Below are positions 10,266 through 21,587 of a stretch of 64,000 nt of DNA, piece by piece. The notes under the pieces are model-generated. The model worked only from the letters and a program-made list of their open reading frames with translations, was not told where the DNA came from and made no database searches. The translations under genes and the position numbers were made by a program. Position 1 is the stretch's first letter. Each line of letters begins with the position of its first letter. Source of the DNA: Naasia sp. (GTDB taxonomy: Bacteria; Actinomycetota; Actinomycetes; Actinomycetales; Microbacteriaceae); assembly GCA_025463675.1 (NCBI GenBank), contig JAODAX010000029.1, forward strand, positions 62,001-126,000. The letters run 5' to 3'.

Positions 10266-10356
10266 CGGTTTCCTCAGGTGTGGAGGGCTTGTGGAGAACG
10301 TGCGGGCGCCGGACGGCTGTCATTCCCCCGCCGGCATGCACCGGCCGGAGGAGCGA

Positions 10357-12405
<2,049 letters not shown>

Positions 12406-12484
12406 CTACCGCACCGGCGCGTCGCGAGAGGCGGAAACGGCCCTCTGCGGCCCGATCCGGACGGCGGACAACGGATTTGTCCGG

Positions 12485-12991
12485 CTACCCGTAGGTATCG
12501 CGCGGACCACGCCCTGGAATCGATCTGGGGCCACGTTTCCAGGTGGGGGCCCCCGGCCCGGAAAAGCTGACGTTCCCGATGCCCGCCTCCGGGTAGCGCT
12601 GCGCGATGCGCGTGAGGATCTCCGTGCGCATCAGTCGCAGCTGCGTCGCCCAGGCGGTCGAATCGCAGTCCACCCGCAGGATTCCGTCCTCCACAGCGGT
12701 CGGAGTGGAGTGCGCCGCGGTCTCCGGACCGGCGATCTCGTGCCACGCCGTCATCAGATCCGACTGGGCCAGGGTGGAATCCCAGCCCATCGCGCCGGTG
12801 AGACCGGCGAGGCTCTGACCGAGGGTCTGCGGGTCCCGGCCCGCGCCGAACGGCATCGACTCCCCTTCGCCCGGGGTGCGCCGGCGCTTCGTGCGGCGGC
12901 CGAGCGGCGCCTTCGCTCCGCCGAACGCGGCGCGCAGCCGCAAGTACACGCTCCGCGCCTCCTCGACGACGTCCTCATCGTCCCGTCTCAC
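12485..12991 (-). CDS. DUF721 / DciA-family protein
   Basis: Between gyrB and recF; contains DLMTAWHEIAGPETAAHSTPTAVEDGILRVDCDSTAWATQLRLM. Confidence 0.85.
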   Translation of the reverse strand: MRRDDEDVVEEARSVYLRLRAAFGGAKAPLGRRTKRRRTPGEGESMPFGAGRDPQTLGQSLAGLTGAMGWDSTLAQSDLMTAWHEIAGPETAAHSTPTAVEDGILRVDCDSTAWATQLRLMRTEILTRIAQRYPEAGIGNVSFSGPGAPTWKRGPRSIPGRGPRDTYG

Positions 12992-14163
12992 GACGCCTCC
13001 TCGCCGAGGTCTCCGAGCACTTCGCCTGCCTGGATCCGCACCATGTTGGTCCGCAGCTGCTCGGGCACATCCTCCGCGACGGCCGACGTGATCAGCACCT
13101 GCTCATAGCCGCCGATCGCATCGGCGAGCCGCCGACGCCGCGGCGCATCGAGTTCGGCGAACACGTCGTCGAGGATGAGCACCGGGTCTCCGGCGCTCGA
13201 CTCAGCCCGCAGCAGCTCGGCTGCGGCGAGCTTCAGCGCGAGCGCGAACGACCAGGATTCGCCGTGGCTGGCGTAGCCCCGCGCCGGGAGCCCGTTCAAC
13301 TCGAACAGCACATCGTCGCGGTGCGGTCCGACGAGGGTGAGGGCCCGCTCGAGCTCCCGCGGTCGCGCCGCCGCCAGTGCGGCGGCGAACCGCTCACGGA
13401 GCTCGGTGAGGGTGAGCGCCGTGTCCGCCCGCTCGCCGCCCTCATCATCCGAGTCCGCGCGCCCCGACAGGATGCTGAGCTGCCCGGTGAGGCGCGGGCC
13501 ATGGTCGGCGTCGACGATCGCCCGATAGGCGGCCTCGACGTGCGGGCGCAGGTCATCGATCAACTGCAGCCGGGCGGCCAGGATCTGCGCGCCGAACTCC
13601 ACGAGTCGCTCGTCCCACACGTCGAGCGTGCTCAGCGATCCCGCGCGGGCGCCGGTCGATCGCGCGCTCTTCAGCAGGGTGTTGCGCTGCCGCAGCGAAC
13701 GGTCGTAGTCGGCCACCACCCCGGCGAGCCGGGGCGTGCGCAGTACGAGCAGCTCGTCGAGGAAGCGGCGCCGACCGGACGGGTCGCCGCGCACGAGGGC
13801 GAGATCCTCCGGCGCGAACAGCACGCTGGAGAAGTAGCGCGGGAGTTCGCGGACCTTCGCCGGTGACCGAGCGACCTGCGCCTTGTTGGCGGCCGCCGCG
13901 TTGATCTGCAGCTCGACGAGAATCTCGCGGCCGCCGTGACCGAGCAGCGCACGCACGATCGCGGCGTCGGCGCCACGGCGCACCAGTGCGAGATCGCTGG
14001 ACACCCGGTGCGAGCCGAGCGTGCTCAGGTAGCCGAGCGCCTCGACGAGGTTGGTCTTCCCCTGGCCGTTGCGGCCGACGAGGACGTTCACCCCGTCGGC
14101 GAACTCCAGGTCGGCCTCCCGATAATTCCGGAAGTCCACGAGGTTCAGTCGCCGGACGTGCAC
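12988..14163 (-). CDS. recF: DNA replication/repair protein RecF
   Basis: VHVRRLNLVDFRNYREADLEFADGVNVLVGRNGQGKTNLVEAL; GTG start. Confidence 0.96.
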   Translation of the reverse strand: MHVRRLNLVDFRNYREADLEFADGVNVLVGRNGQGKTNLVEALGYLSTLGSHRVSSDLALVRRGADAAIVRALLGHGGREILVELQINAAAANKAQVARSPAKVRELPRYFSSVLFAPEDLALVRGDPSGRRRFLDELLVLRTPRLAGVVADYDRSLRQRNTLLKSARSTGARAGSLSTLDVWDERLVEFGAQILAARLQLIDDLRPHVEAAYRAIVDADHGPRLTGQLSILSGRADSDDEGGERADTALTLTELRERFAAALAAARPRELERALTLVGPHRDDVLFELNGLPARGYASHGESWSFALALKLAAAELLRAESSAGDPVLILDDVFAELDAPRRRRLADAIGGYEQVLITSAVAEDVPEQLRTNMVRIQAGEVLGDLGEEAS

Positions 14164-14177
14164 GCCCCGCCCCCGGA

Positions 14178-15071
14178 TCAGCCGTCGGCGCTCGGCTTGA
14201 CCGCGTGGCCGCCGAACTGCTGACGAAGTGCCGCGACCGCCTTCATCGCCGGCGACTCGTCCTGGCGCGACACGAACCGGGCGAAGATCGAGGCGGAGAT
14301 GGTCGGGACCGGGACGGCGTGCTCGATCGCCTCTTCGACGGTCCAGCGCCCCTCGCCGGAGTCGGCGACATAGCCCTCGATCTTCTCCAACTCGGGGTCC
14401 TGGTCGAGCGCGCGGACGAGCAGCTCGAGCAGCCACGACCGGACGACGGTGCCCCGCTGCCACGCCTTGAAGGTGCCGGGGACATCGGTGATCAGGTCGC
14501 TGCGCGCCTCGAGCAGTTCGAAGCCCTCGGCGTATGCCTGCATGAGCGCGTACTCGATCCCGTTGTGCACCATCTTCGCGTAGTGCCCCGCGCCGACCGG
14601 GCCGACGTGGACGAAGCCCTCCTCGCGGGGTCCCTCCGGGCGGAGGGCGTCGAAGACGGGCATCGCGCGCTCGATGCTGTCGTCGGCGCCGCCCACCATC
14701 AGGCCGTAGCCGTTCTGGTGACCCCAGATACCGCCCGAGACGCCGGCATCCACATACTCGATGCCCTTGACCGCCAACTGCTCCGCGTGCCGGAAGTCCT
14801 CGGTGAACTTCGAGTTGCCCCCCTCGATGACGAGGTCCCCGGGCTCGAGGTGCTCGGCCAGCGCGGTGATCACGGAATGGGTGGTGTCGCCGGCGGGGAC
14901 CATCGACCAGATGATGCGCGGCGCGGAAAGCGCGGCCACCATGTCGCCGATCGAGCCGGCGTCCGAGACCTCGGGATTGCGGTCGTAGCCGACCACCTCG
15001 ATCCCGGCCTCACGGAGGCGGATGCGCATGTTGTTGCCCATCCGGCCGAGGCCGACGAGTCCCATCTGCAT
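14178..15071 (-). CDS. gnd: 6-phosphogluconate dehydrogenase (decarboxylating)
   Basis: MQMGLVGLGRMGNNMRIRLREAGIEVVGYDRN, GVSGGIWGHQNGYGLMVGG. Confidence 0.93.
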   Translation of the reverse strand: MQMGLVGLGRMGNNMRIRLREAGIEVVGYDRNPEVSDAGSIGDMVAALSAPRIIWSMVPAGDTTHSVITALAEHLEPGDLVIEGGNSKFTEDFRHAEQLAVKGIEYVDAGVSGGIWGHQNGYGLMVGGADDSIERAMPVFDALRPEGPREEGFVHVGPVGAGHYAKMVHNGIEYALMQAYAEGFELLEARSDLITDVPGTFKAWQRGTVVRSWLLELLVRALDQDPELEKIEGYVADSGEGRWTVEEAIEHAVPVPTISASIFARFVSRQDESPAMKAVAALRQQFGGHAVKPSADG

Positions 15072-15102
15072 GACGGTGTTCCTTCCGGGTCGCGACGCCG
15101 GG

Positions 15103-16251
15103 TCAGCGCAGCAGCAGGTTGGGCTGCAGGAGGTAGCGGTAGTCGTCCGACGCTGCCTTGTCCTTGCTCGACTGGCTCGTGATCAGCACGGGGCCCGGCT
15201 TGTTGGGGTTCTCGGTCTTCGTGAAGGCGATGCGCACGAACTCCGAGTGCACGGCGCCGAGACCGTCGAGCAGGAACTGCGGCTTCAGCGACACCACGGT
15301 GTCGCCGCCGGTCAACAGCGCATCGATGCTCTCGGACGCCTGCGCCTGCTCGGAGCCGATCGCCTCGAGGGTGAGGCCGTCGAGGCTGAAGCTGTAGCGC
15401 AGGGCCGCCTCCCGCTCGAGGACGAGTTGCACGCGGCGGGTCGCCTCGATGAGCTCAGCGGTGTTCATCACCGCGTAGTTCTCGACATTCTCGGGGAAGA
15501 GGCGCCGAACCGGGGGGAAGTTGCCCTTGATGAGCAGCGACGTCACGGTGCGCTTGTCAGAGCTGAACGCAATCAATTCGCGGTCGTCCGAGCCGGTGAT
15601 GGCCACGGCGATGGTGCCGCTCGAGCCGAAGGTGCGGCCGATCTCCTGCAGCGTGCGCGCCGGCACCAGCGCCGTGATGGTCGCATCGCTCGACGCCGCC
15701 GACTCCCACGGGATGCCGCGGACGGCGACCCGGTAGCGGTCGGTGGCGACGAGGCTGAGGCTGTCGCCGGTGATCTCGAGCTGCACGCCGGTGATCACCG
15801 GGGTGACGTCGTCGCGGGAGGCGGCCACGGCCACCTGGGCGACGGCGGCGGAGAAGACATCTGCGGGAACCCGTCCGGTCGCCTCGGCGACGGTGGGCAG
15901 GTTCGGGTACTCCTCGACGGGCATGCTCAGCAGGGTGAACCGCGCGGATCCCGCGCGGACGACGATGCGCGACTCTTCCGAGAAGACCTCGACCGGAGCG
16001 GCTGCGGGGAGCCGGCTGGCGATGTCAGCGAGCAGGCGGCCGGAGACGAGCGCGCGACCCTCCTCTGCCACCTCTGCGCTGATCTCGGTCCGCGCCGACA
16101 CCTCGTAGTCGAAGGACGACAGCGTCAGACCGGTGGAAGTCGCTTCGAGGAGCACACCGCTCAGGATCGGGAGGGTCGTCCGCTGGGGCAGCAGCTTGAC
16201 GGCGAAGGAGACGGCCTCGCTGAACACGTCCCTGTTCGCTTGAAACCTCAC
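15103..16251 (-). CDS. dnaN: DNA polymerase III beta subunit (sliding clamp)
   Basis: VRFQANRDVFSEAVSFAVKLLPQRTTLPILSGVLLEA; GTG start. Confidence 0.97.
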   Translation of the reverse strand: MRFQANRDVFSEAVSFAVKLLPQRTTLPILSGVLLEATSTGLTLSSFDYEVSARTEISAEVAEEGRALVSGRLLADIASRLPAAAPVEVFSEESRIVVRAGSARFTLLSMPVEEYPNLPTVAEATGRVPADVFSAAVAQVAVAASRDDVTPVITGVQLEITGDSLSLVATDRYRVAVRGIPWESAASSDATITALVPARTLQEIGRTFGSSGTIAVAITGSDDRELIAFSSDKRTVTSLLIKGNFPPVRRLFPENVENYAVMNTAELIEATRRVQLVLEREAALRYSFSLDGLTLEAIGSEQAQASESIDALLTGGDTVVSLKPQFLLDGLGAVHSEFVRIAFTKTENPNKPGPVLITSQSSKDKAASDDYRYLLQPNLLLR

Positions 16252-16339
16252 GTAAGTCCCCTGTCTGTTTGCGGTCTGCACAGGCTAGCGGATGCCCGGT
16301 TACAGGCGCTTCGGCGGTCCGTCCCCTCCCCCAAGGTTG

Positions 16340-16789
16340 TCGAGGGCAGAGGAAGAAGGAAATTTAACTAACACTGTTAACGGGTGTGGACGATGTGAGT
16401 AACCGGCCCGATGCCAGTCGGCGAGCGGGAACTACAACCGTGCAAGATGTGGGGCGGCTGTGTGACCCGTACGGGGGGCGGTGTGTCCGAGCCGGCCGCG
16501 CCGAGGCGGCATCTCACAACAACCGGGCGTTTGTCCCCACCTCGGGGGTGTGTCGTCCCCTGGTTCTCCACAGCTTGTCCCCAAGTGTGCAGAACCATGC
16601 CGGGAGCGGAATAGTTGCGGCGCACCTGTGGAACCCCTCCGCAATTCGGCGGAAATCGACTATTTGCCGACCTGACCTGGAGATCTGCGTATTGCAGACG
16701 TGCCGCCGACGGAATCGACCCCGGCTGGACCTGGCAGAACGCCGGGAGGTGTACCAACAGGGGTGGAGAAGGCTGGGGATAACTAGGGG
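16340..16789. promoter_or_regulatory. Origin of replication (oriC), dnaN–dnaA intergenic region
   Basis: Local AT-rich stretch (gaaatttaactaacactgttaa, 16358-16380) plus degenerate DnaA boxes: TGTGGACGA 16385, TTGTCCCCA 16531, TTCTCCACA 16564, TTGTCCCCA 16575, TGTGGAACC 16627, TGGGGATAA 16775. Confidence 0.85.
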
Positions 16790-18268
16790 TCAGCCGCGGG
16801 TGTAGCGGTGGTTCTGCTTGATCCGGCTCGTCAGCTCGGTCACCTGGTTGTAGATCGAGCGTCGCTCCTTCATGAGCTCGCTGATCTTCTTGTTGGCATA
16901 CATCACGGTCGTGTGGTCGCGCCCGCCGAACAGCTGGCCGATCTTCGGCAGCGACAGGTTGGTGAGCTCGCGGCAGAGGTACATCGCGATCTGCCGGGCG
17001 GTGGCTATCGCCTGCGAGCGGGACGCCCCGTACAGGTCGTCGACGCTCAGCTTGAAGTAGTCCGCGGTGTGATTGATGATGTCGACCGGCGCGATGACGT
17101 TGTCCTCGTCGAGCGTGATCAGGTCCTTGAGCACGGTCTGGACGAGGGCCATGTCGACCGGGGTCCGGTTGAGGCTGGCGAAGGCTGTCACGCGGATGAG
17201 AGTGCCTTCGAGTTCCCGGATGTTGCTCGACACCTTCGACGCCATGAACTCGAGGATGTCGTCGGGCACCTGCAGCTTGTCGTTCTGCGCGCGCTTGCGC
17301 AGAATCGCGATGCGTGTCTCCAGATCGGGCGCCTGCACATCGGTGATGAGACCCCACTCGAACCGGGAGCGCATCCGGTCCTCGAACCCGGTCAGCTGCT
17401 TCGGCTGGAGGTCGCTCGTGATGACCAGCTGCTTGTTGTGGTCGTGCAGCGTGTTGAAGGTGTGGAAGAACGCCTCCTGGGTGGAGTCCTTCCCCTGCAG
17501 GAACTGGATGTCGTCGATCAGCAGGACGTCGATGTCGCGGTAGCGGGCCTGGAACAGCGAGGCCTTGTTGGCGGCGATCGAGTTGATGAAGTCGTTGGTG
17601 AACTCCTCGGAGCTCACATAGCGCACGCGGATGCCCGGGTAGAGGCTCATCGCGTAATGGCCGATGGCGTGCAGCAGGTGCGTCTTGCCCAGCCCGGACT
17701 CCCCATAGATGAAGAGAGGGTTGTAGGCCTTCGCCGGCGATTCGGCCACCGCGACCGCCGCCGCATGGGCGAACCGGTTGGAGGCCCCGATCACGAAGTT
17801 GTCAAAGCTGTACTTCGGGTTCAGCCGGGTCTCCGCCCGTGACCCGGCGGCCGGGAGGTCGGTCACCGACGCGAGCGGTGCCTCGATGTAGCCGGGCGAC
17901 GCGCCCTGCGGAGCCGGGCCGGCGAGGTGCGGGGCGGTTCCACCGTACGGGGGCGCCGGCTCGTCCTCGTCGTCGTCGTCCTCCGGGGGCGCGTCGGCGA
18001 TGTCCGGGTTGACGACGATCGCGAAGTTGGCGACCCCGAGCGACGGGTCGAGGGCGCCGATCGCGCTGAGGAGAGGCATGCGCATGCGCTGCTCGAGCAT
18101 CCCCCGGGTGAAGTCGTTCGGCACCTCGAGGTAGATGGTGCCGGCCATGACGCCCTTGGGCTCGACGAGGTTGAGGAAGCCGCGAAGCTGCGGGGTGATC
18201 CGATCGTCCGCCTGCAGCGCCGCCAGAACGGACTGCCAGACCTGCCGGATTTCTGCCACCTCTGCCAC
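16790..18268 (-). CDS. dnaA: Chromosomal replication initiator protein DnaA
   Basis: NPLFIYGESGLGKTHLLHAIGHY, LLIDDIQFLQGKDSTQEAFFHTFN, GGRDHTTVMYANKKI. Confidence 0.98.
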   Translation of the reverse strand: MAEVAEIRQVWQSVLAALQADDRITPQLRGFLNLVEPKGVMAGTIYLEVPNDFTRGMLEQRMRMPLLSAIGALDPSLGVANFAIVVNPDIADAPPEDDDDEDEPAPPYGGTAPHLAGPAPQGASPGYIEAPLASVTDLPAAGSRAETRLNPKYSFDNFVIGASNRFAHAAAVAVAESPAKAYNPLFIYGESGLGKTHLLHAIGHYAMSLYPGIRVRYVSSEEFTNDFINSIAANKASLFQARYRDIDVLLIDDIQFLQGKDSTQEAFFHTFNTLHDHNKQLVITSDLQPKQLTGFEDRMRSRFEWGLITDVQAPDLETRIAILRKRAQNDKLQVPDDILEFMASKVSSNIRELEGTLIRVTAFASLNRTPVDMALVQTVLKDLITLDEDNVIAPVDIINHTADYFKLSVDDLYGASRSQAIATARQIAMYLCRELTNLSLPKIGQLFGGRDHTTVMYANKKISELMKERRSIYNQVTELTSRIKQNHRYTRG

Positions 18269-18573
18269 TCGCGCCTTCGTTCAGCCGCTGCGAAGCGGTC
18301 GGGTCCCGGGACCGGGGCCACTCCCGGTGGGAGGGTCCTGCTGCCCGCGCGGGTGCGCGGCGGCTGGCTTCTCACGGTAATTCCGTTCGTGAGCCTTATC
18401 AAATCCCCTGTGGAGAATACGGTGGAAAGTGTGGAGAGTCGGTCCGTGCCACCCCGGCCAGGTTTGACCAGCGCCTCCGCGGCACGTACCTTTAAGCAGT
18501 TGCCCGCGGCCTACCGCCGTGTTCTCGTCGGTCGAGCCGGCACATCTCTCTTCTTCTCCCTCGGAGCATCGTC

Positions 18574-18711
18574 ATGAGCAAGCGCACCTTCCAGCCGAAC
18601 AACCGCCGCCGCGCCAAGGTGCACGGCTTCCGTCTGCGCATGCGCACCCGTGCCGGTCGCGCCATCCTCTCGGCACGCCGCGCCAAGGGCCGCACCGAAC
18701 TCTCCGCGTAG
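18574..18711 (+). CDS. rpmH: 50S ribosomal protein L34
   Basis: Short ORF not in the supplied track: [45 protein letters not shown]. Confidence 0.96.
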   Translation: MSKRTFQPNNRRRAKVHGFRLRMRTRAGRAILSARRAKGRTELSA

Positions 18712-19041
18712 GTGCTCCCGCGGGCCAACCGCGTCGTGAGCGCGGCCGACTATCGCAGGATCGTGCGGAAGGGCCGGCGTGTGTCCGGTCGTGCGACGGT
18801 CGCCTACGTCGACCGACTCACCCCCGGCGAACCCGCGCGCTTCGGCTTCATCGTCAGCAAGGCGGTGGGCGGAGCAGTCGTCCGCAACCGCGTCCGCCGG
18901 CGCCTCAAGGCGGCGAGCTTCGCGCTGCTCGACGCCGCTCCCGAGCGGGCGGTGGTCTTCCGTGCGCTCCCCTCCGCAGCGACCGCGGAGTGGCAGGAGC
19001 TGCGCGCCGACGTGGTCGCCGCGGTGGGTTCCCGCCGGTGA
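18712..19041 (+). CDS. rnpA: Ribonuclease P protein component
   Basis: LPRANRVVSAADYRRIVRKGRRVSG...FGFIVSKAVGGAVVRNRVRRRLK. Confidence 0.95.
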   Translation: MLPRANRVVSAADYRRIVRKGRRVSGRATVAYVDRLTPGEPARFGFIVSKAVGGAVVRNRVRRRLKAASFALLDAAPERAVVFRALPSAATAEWQELRADVVAAVGSRR

Positions 19042-19373
19042 CCGCCCTTCGGTGGCTCCTCTACCTGCCCCGCAACGCCGTGGTGGTGCTCCTTCGCATC
19101 TACCGTGCGGTCGTCTCCCCGTTGTACGGGGAGGTGTGCCGGTACTATCCCTCCTGTTCGCGCTACGGGTTGGAGGCGGTGCAGGAGCACGGCGTCGTCA
19201 TCGGGGGTGGTCTCACCGTCGCACGGATCTGCCGGTGTCACCCGTGGGCGCGAGGCGGCATCGATGATGTGCCCCGGCGTCCCCGACGGCGCTCCCGGCT
19301 CACCGACTTCGGCTTCGTGATCCCGGTTCCGGCCGGACAGGAATCCGCGTCCTCTTCCGATCGAAAGGCCTGA
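19038..19373 (+). CDS. yidD: Membrane protein insertion efficiency factor YidD
   Basis: GTG start overlapping the rnpA stop; IYRAVVSPLYGEVCRYYPSCSRYGLEAVQEHGV...ICRCHPWARGGIDDVP. Confidence 0.93.
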   Translation: MTALRWLLYLPRNAVVVLLRIYRAVVSPLYGEVCRYYPSCSRYGLEAVQEHGVVIGGGLTVARICRCHPWARGGIDDVPRRPRRRSRLTDFGFVIPVPAGQESASSSDRKA

Positions 19374-19376
19374 CCA

Positions 19377-20351
19377 GTGTTCGATTTCATCGGCGCCATC
19401 CTCTGGCCCATCAAGTGGGTCATCGAGGCCATGATGGTCGGCTTCCACACGCTGTGGACAGCGGTGGGCCTCGACCCGGACGCTGGCCTCACCTGGGTGC
19501 TCTCCATCGTCGGCATGGTGCTCGTGGTGCGCGCCGCGCTGATCCCTCTCTTCGTGAAGCAGATTCGCAGTCAGCGCAAGATGCTCGAGGTCGCTCCCGA
19601 GCTCAAGAAAATCCAGGACAAGTACCGCGGCAAGCGCGACCAGTTCTCCCGGGAGGCGATGTCCCGCGAGACGATGGCGCTGTACAGCAAGCACGGCACC
19701 AACCCGCTCAGCTCGTGTCTCCCGCTGCTGATTCAGATGCCGATCTTCTTCGGCCTGTTCTCGGTGCTCAACGACGCCCAGCAGGACAAGGCCGGCGTCG
19801 GCCTGCTCACCAAGGGCCTCGCCGACTCGTTCGCGAACTCCGAGTTGTTCGGCGCACCGCTCCGCAGCACGTTCATCGCCCAATTCAATGAGCTGACGGG
19901 CGGCGGTAACCCGAACGCCTACGTCATGATCCTGGCGGCGGTCATGGTGCTCATCATGACGGCGACGCAGTTCATCACCCAGCTGCAGATCATGGCGAAG
20001 AACATGTCGCCCGAGGCGAAGAACAGCCCGATGTTCCGGCAGCAGAAGATTCTGCTTTACATCCTGCCGATCGTCTTCGCCGTCTCTGGCGTCGCCTTCC
20101 CGCTCGGCGTGATGTTCTACTGGCTCACCTCCAACATCTGGACGATGGTGCAGCAGTTCATCGTCATCCGGAACATGCCCACCCCCGGCAGCGAGGCGGC
20201 GAAGGCACGCGAGGCGCGGCTCGCCAAGAAGGGCAAGCTGCCCGAGCAGCAGCAGGGCGCCCTGTCGGCAGAGCCAGAAGTGAGAAAGCCGGCTCAGCGG
20301 CAGCAGCCGGTGAGCAAGAATCGCGCGAAGAAGACGGGAGGCCGGTCATGA
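19377..20351 (+). CDS. yidC: Membrane protein insertase YidC/OxaA
   Basis: Position after yidD; SSCLPLLIQMPIFFGLFSVL, VFAVSGVAFPLGVMFYWLTSNIWTMVQQ. Confidence 0.95.
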   Translation: MFDFIGAILWPIKWVIEAMMVGFHTLWTAVGLDPDAGLTWVLSIVGMVLVVRAALIPLFVKQIRSQRKMLEVAPELKKIQDKYRGKRDQFSREAMSRETMALYSKHGTNPLSSCLPLLIQMPIFFGLFSVLNDAQQDKAGVGLLTKGLADSFANSELFGAPLRSTFIAQFNELTGGGNPNAYVMILAAVMVLIMTATQFITQLQIMAKNMSPEAKNSPMFRQQKILLYILPIVFAVSGVAFPLGVMFYWLTSNIWTMVQQFIVIRNMPTPGSEAAKAREARLAKKGKLPEQQQGALSAEPEVRKPAQRQQPVSKNRAKKTGGRS

Positions 20352-20890
20352 GCACCGAGCACGCCGAGCCCACTCAGGAGCCGACCGACGTCGTCATCGA
20401 CATCGGCCAGGTCGCCGCCGCTCCCAGCGACGACGAGTCGCTGCAGGATGAGGGCGACATCGCCGCGGACTACATCGAGGAGCTGCTCGACATCTGCGAT
20501 CTCGACGGAGACATCGACATCGAGAGTGCGGACGGCCGGACTCGGATTACCGTGGCTGCTGCCGGCGACAGCAATGTGCGCGTCCTGGCCAATGCCGAGG
20601 CGGTCGCGGCGCTGCAGGAGCTGACCCGGCTCGCCGTCCAGGCGAAGACCGGCGGTTTCTCGCGCCTCATCCTCGATATCGGAGGCACTCGGGAGGTCCG
20701 CCAGCGGGAACTGGCGGAGATCGTCGCCGCTGCCCAGGTTCTGCTTGATGCGGGTGCCAGCCGGCACGACCTGGAGCCGATGTCGTCCTACGAGCGTAAG
20801 CTCGTCCACGATCTGGCCGCGGAGCGCGGGCTCTCGTCGCACTCCGAGGGCGAAGGTCGCGACCGGCACACGGTGATCACGCGCGCGTGA
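20348..20890 (+). CDS. Jag/KhpB-like R3H domain protein
   Basis: ALQELTRLAVQ...LEPMSSYERKLVHDLAAERGLSSHSEGEGRDRHTVI; position after yidC. Confidence 0.9.
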   Translation: MSTEHAEPTQEPTDVVIDIGQVAAAPSDDESLQDEGDIAADYIEELLDICDLDGDIDIESADGRTRITVAAAGDSNVRVLANAEAVAALQELTRLAVQAKTGGFSRLILDIGGTREVRQRELAEIVAAAQVLLDAGASRHDLEPMSSYERKLVHDLAAERGLSSHSEGEGRDRHTVITRA

Positions 20891-21519
20891 GCGTTGCACG
20901 TGAAACGGCCGAGGCCGAACCGGCCGTAGCCGCGGAGCTGTTCGGTCCGCGTATCGCGCTCGCTCGCCGGTACGTCGAGGACCTGATCGAGCGCGGCGAA
21001 CAGCTCGGTCTCATCGGTCCACTCGAGCTTCCGCGTATCTGGACCCGGCACGTCGTCAACTCGGCGCTTCTCGCGCCCCTCCTGTCCGGTCGTGTCGGCG
21101 ATGTGGGAAGCGGCGCAGGACTGCCGGGGATCGTGCTCGCCATTGCTCGGCCCGACCTTGAGTTCGTCCTCATCGAGCCGATGGAACGCCGGACCGCCTG
21201 GCTCGAGGAGCAGCGCGCGGAGCTCGGGCTCGACAACGTCACCGTGCTTCGATCCCGCGCGGAGGAAGCGCCGACGCGTTCGCTCGACGTGGTGACGGCT
21301 CGTGCGGTCGGCGCGCTGTCGAAGCTCATCCCCCTGACCGCCCGGCTCGCGGTGCCGGGCGGAGAGCTCATCCTCATGAAGGGCGCGAGCGTCGACCAGG
21401 AGCTCGACAAGGCCGCGAAGGCGATCCTCGACCACCATTTGTCCGACGTGCGTGTCGAGGTTCTCGGTACCGGTATGGCGACGGAGCCCACCCGGGTCTT
21501 CCGGGCTACAGTGAATTGA
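20887..21519 (+). CDS. rsmG: 16S rRNA (guanine527-N7)-methyltransferase RsmG
   Basis: LELPRIWTRHVVNSALLAPLLSGRVGDVGSGAGLPGIVLAIARPD. Confidence 0.94.
   Translation: MSVARETAEAEPAVAAELFGPRIALARRYVEDLIERGEQLGLIGPLELPRIWTRHVVNSALLAPLLSGRVGDVGSGAGLPGIVLAIARPDLEFVLIEPMERRTAWLEEQRAELGLDNVTVLRSRAEEAPTRSLDVVTARAVGALSKLIPLTARLAVPGGELILMKGASVDQELDKAAKAILDHHLSDVRVEVLGTGMATEPTRVFRATVN
20893..20906. promoter_or_regulatory. parS-like site inside the rsmG 5' end
   Basis: GTTGCACGTGAAAC, one mismatch to GTTTCACGTGAAAC. Confidence 0.8.
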
Positions 21520-21573
21520 CCCCGCGGCGGACCTCTTCCGCCCCTCCCCCGCTGGTCGGGTCCACCACCGAAG

Positions 21574-21587
21574 GTTGCACGTGAAAC
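21574..21587. promoter_or_regulatory. parS-like site overlapping the parA start
   Basis: GTTGCACGTGAAAC; includes the likely GTG start at 21581. Confidence 0.82.
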
